Positions 31,725 to 32,022 of a stretch of 32,022 bases of DNA are shown piece by piece. Within the stretch, counting starts at the first letter, position 1. Each line of letters starts with the position of its first letter. The notes beneath the pieces are model-generated. The model made no database searches. It was not told the DNA's origin and worked only from the letters and a program-made list of their open reading frames with translations. The translations under genes were made by a program, and so were the position numbers. This DNA is from Rhizonema sp. PD37 (GTDB lineage: Bacteria; Cyanobacteriota; Cyanobacteriia; Cyanobacteriales; Nostocaceae): contig JAQYWO010000067.1 in the NCBI GenBank assembly GCA_029379215.1, positions 1-32,022 on the forward strand, given 5' to 3'.

Positions 31725-32022
31725 GGATACAGAAGACAGGAGTCAGAATGAGCGCATGAATTCTATACGATTCGTAGTTGAATAAAGGGGTTTAATACCT
31801 ACACAAAATTTTTAATTTTGTGGTATTCAATTAGTGGCAGGTTTGAATCCTCCACTAATTGATTTTGACTACTGACGAATGATTTTTGACTTTTTCTTCA
31901 TCCTATCTTCTGTCTCCTGAATTCTCTAAAAAAAAGTCAAAAAATTAAAAAGATTATCTTTGTTTTGTGTTCAAAAATTGAAGTATACCTTTAAATAAGG
32001 TAACTGTCAACAAATATAAATG
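31725..32022. other. Right-end intergenic region with two hairpins
   Basis: No gene start is visible in the last 298 bases. Hairpin 1 is CACAAAATT/AATTTTGTG (31802-31822) and hairpin 2 is AATTAGTGG/CCACTAATT (31829-31860). AAGACAGGAGTCAGAA words at 31734-31749 and TTCTGTCTCCTGAATTC (rough complement) at 31908-31924 are STRR-like and form an imperfect inverted repeat around the hairpins. Confidence 0.55.
31802..31822 (+). terminator. Possible bidirectional terminator after lepB
   Basis: CACAAAATT and AATTTTGTG arms of nine bases with a TTT loop, about 78 bases after the lepB stop. A-rich and T-rich flanks make it plausible in both directions, but it lacks a long T run. Confidence 0.4.

Overview
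The window reads as chromosome of a filamentous, probably heterocyst-forming cyanobacterium (Nostocales-like). Evidence: an NDH-1 cluster in the cyanobacterial order ndhA-ndhI-ndhG-ndhE, a Pil/Hmp-type chemotaxis cluster led by a PatA-like response regulator, at least 16 copies of the HIP1 octamer GCGATCGC in 32 kb, and short heptamer-type repeats (STRR) between genes. Assignments rest on reading translated sequence and recognising motifs; no database search was run.

Layout. 1-1475 (minus): 5' part of a membrane glycosyltransferase (GT39/ArnT-like) running off the left edge. 1972-10010 (all minus): EVE-domain protein, NAD kinase, ndhE, ndhG, ndhI, ndhA, citrate synthase (gltA), SixA-type phosphatase and a DHH phosphoesterase. 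NAD kinase sits directly behind ndhE, its likely GTG start only 4 nt after the ndhE stop, so NADP+ synthesis may be co-expressed with NDH-1 subunits. 10604-12722: HNH protein (minus), alanine racemase (plus) and tRNA-Leu(UAG) with its own promoter.

13472-22028 (plus) is a five-gene chemosensory operon: PATAN-REC regulator, CheY, CheW, a 939-aa MCP (sensor, HAMP, GAF, MA) and a 1002-aa hybrid CheA-REC. No cheB or cheR is present, as in systems that control type IV pilus motility and phototaxis. The MCP GAF domain keeps two cysteines at positions reminiscent of bilin-binding cyanobacteriochromes, but Tyr replaces the usual His after the second. The CheA has a second, apparently dead HPt-like module. 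The 498-bp gap before cheY holds nested and mutually exclusive inverted repeats.

22029-28592 is more accessory: a 1.55-kb gap, an unknown secreted protein, a TTG-initiated PEP-CTERM protein with a second internal hydrophobic segment, an ada-alkA alkylation-repair pair (minus) with inverted repeats upstream, and a secreted protein in which two copies of a Cys-containing module flank a 36-bp tandem repeat. 28.9-30.3 kb is a gene graveyard: the C-terminal part of an IscB RNA-guided nuclease, then a gene of unknown function broken by two frameshifts and two stops. 30663-31724 is a signal peptidase I with a duplicated N-terminal membrane module. The right end has two hairpins, one resembling a tRNA T-arm.

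I found no intact new defence system. The best candidates for follow-up are the IscB fragment and adjoining pseudogene, the possible photoreceptor GAF in the MCP, the cheY leader, and the unknown secreted proteins.
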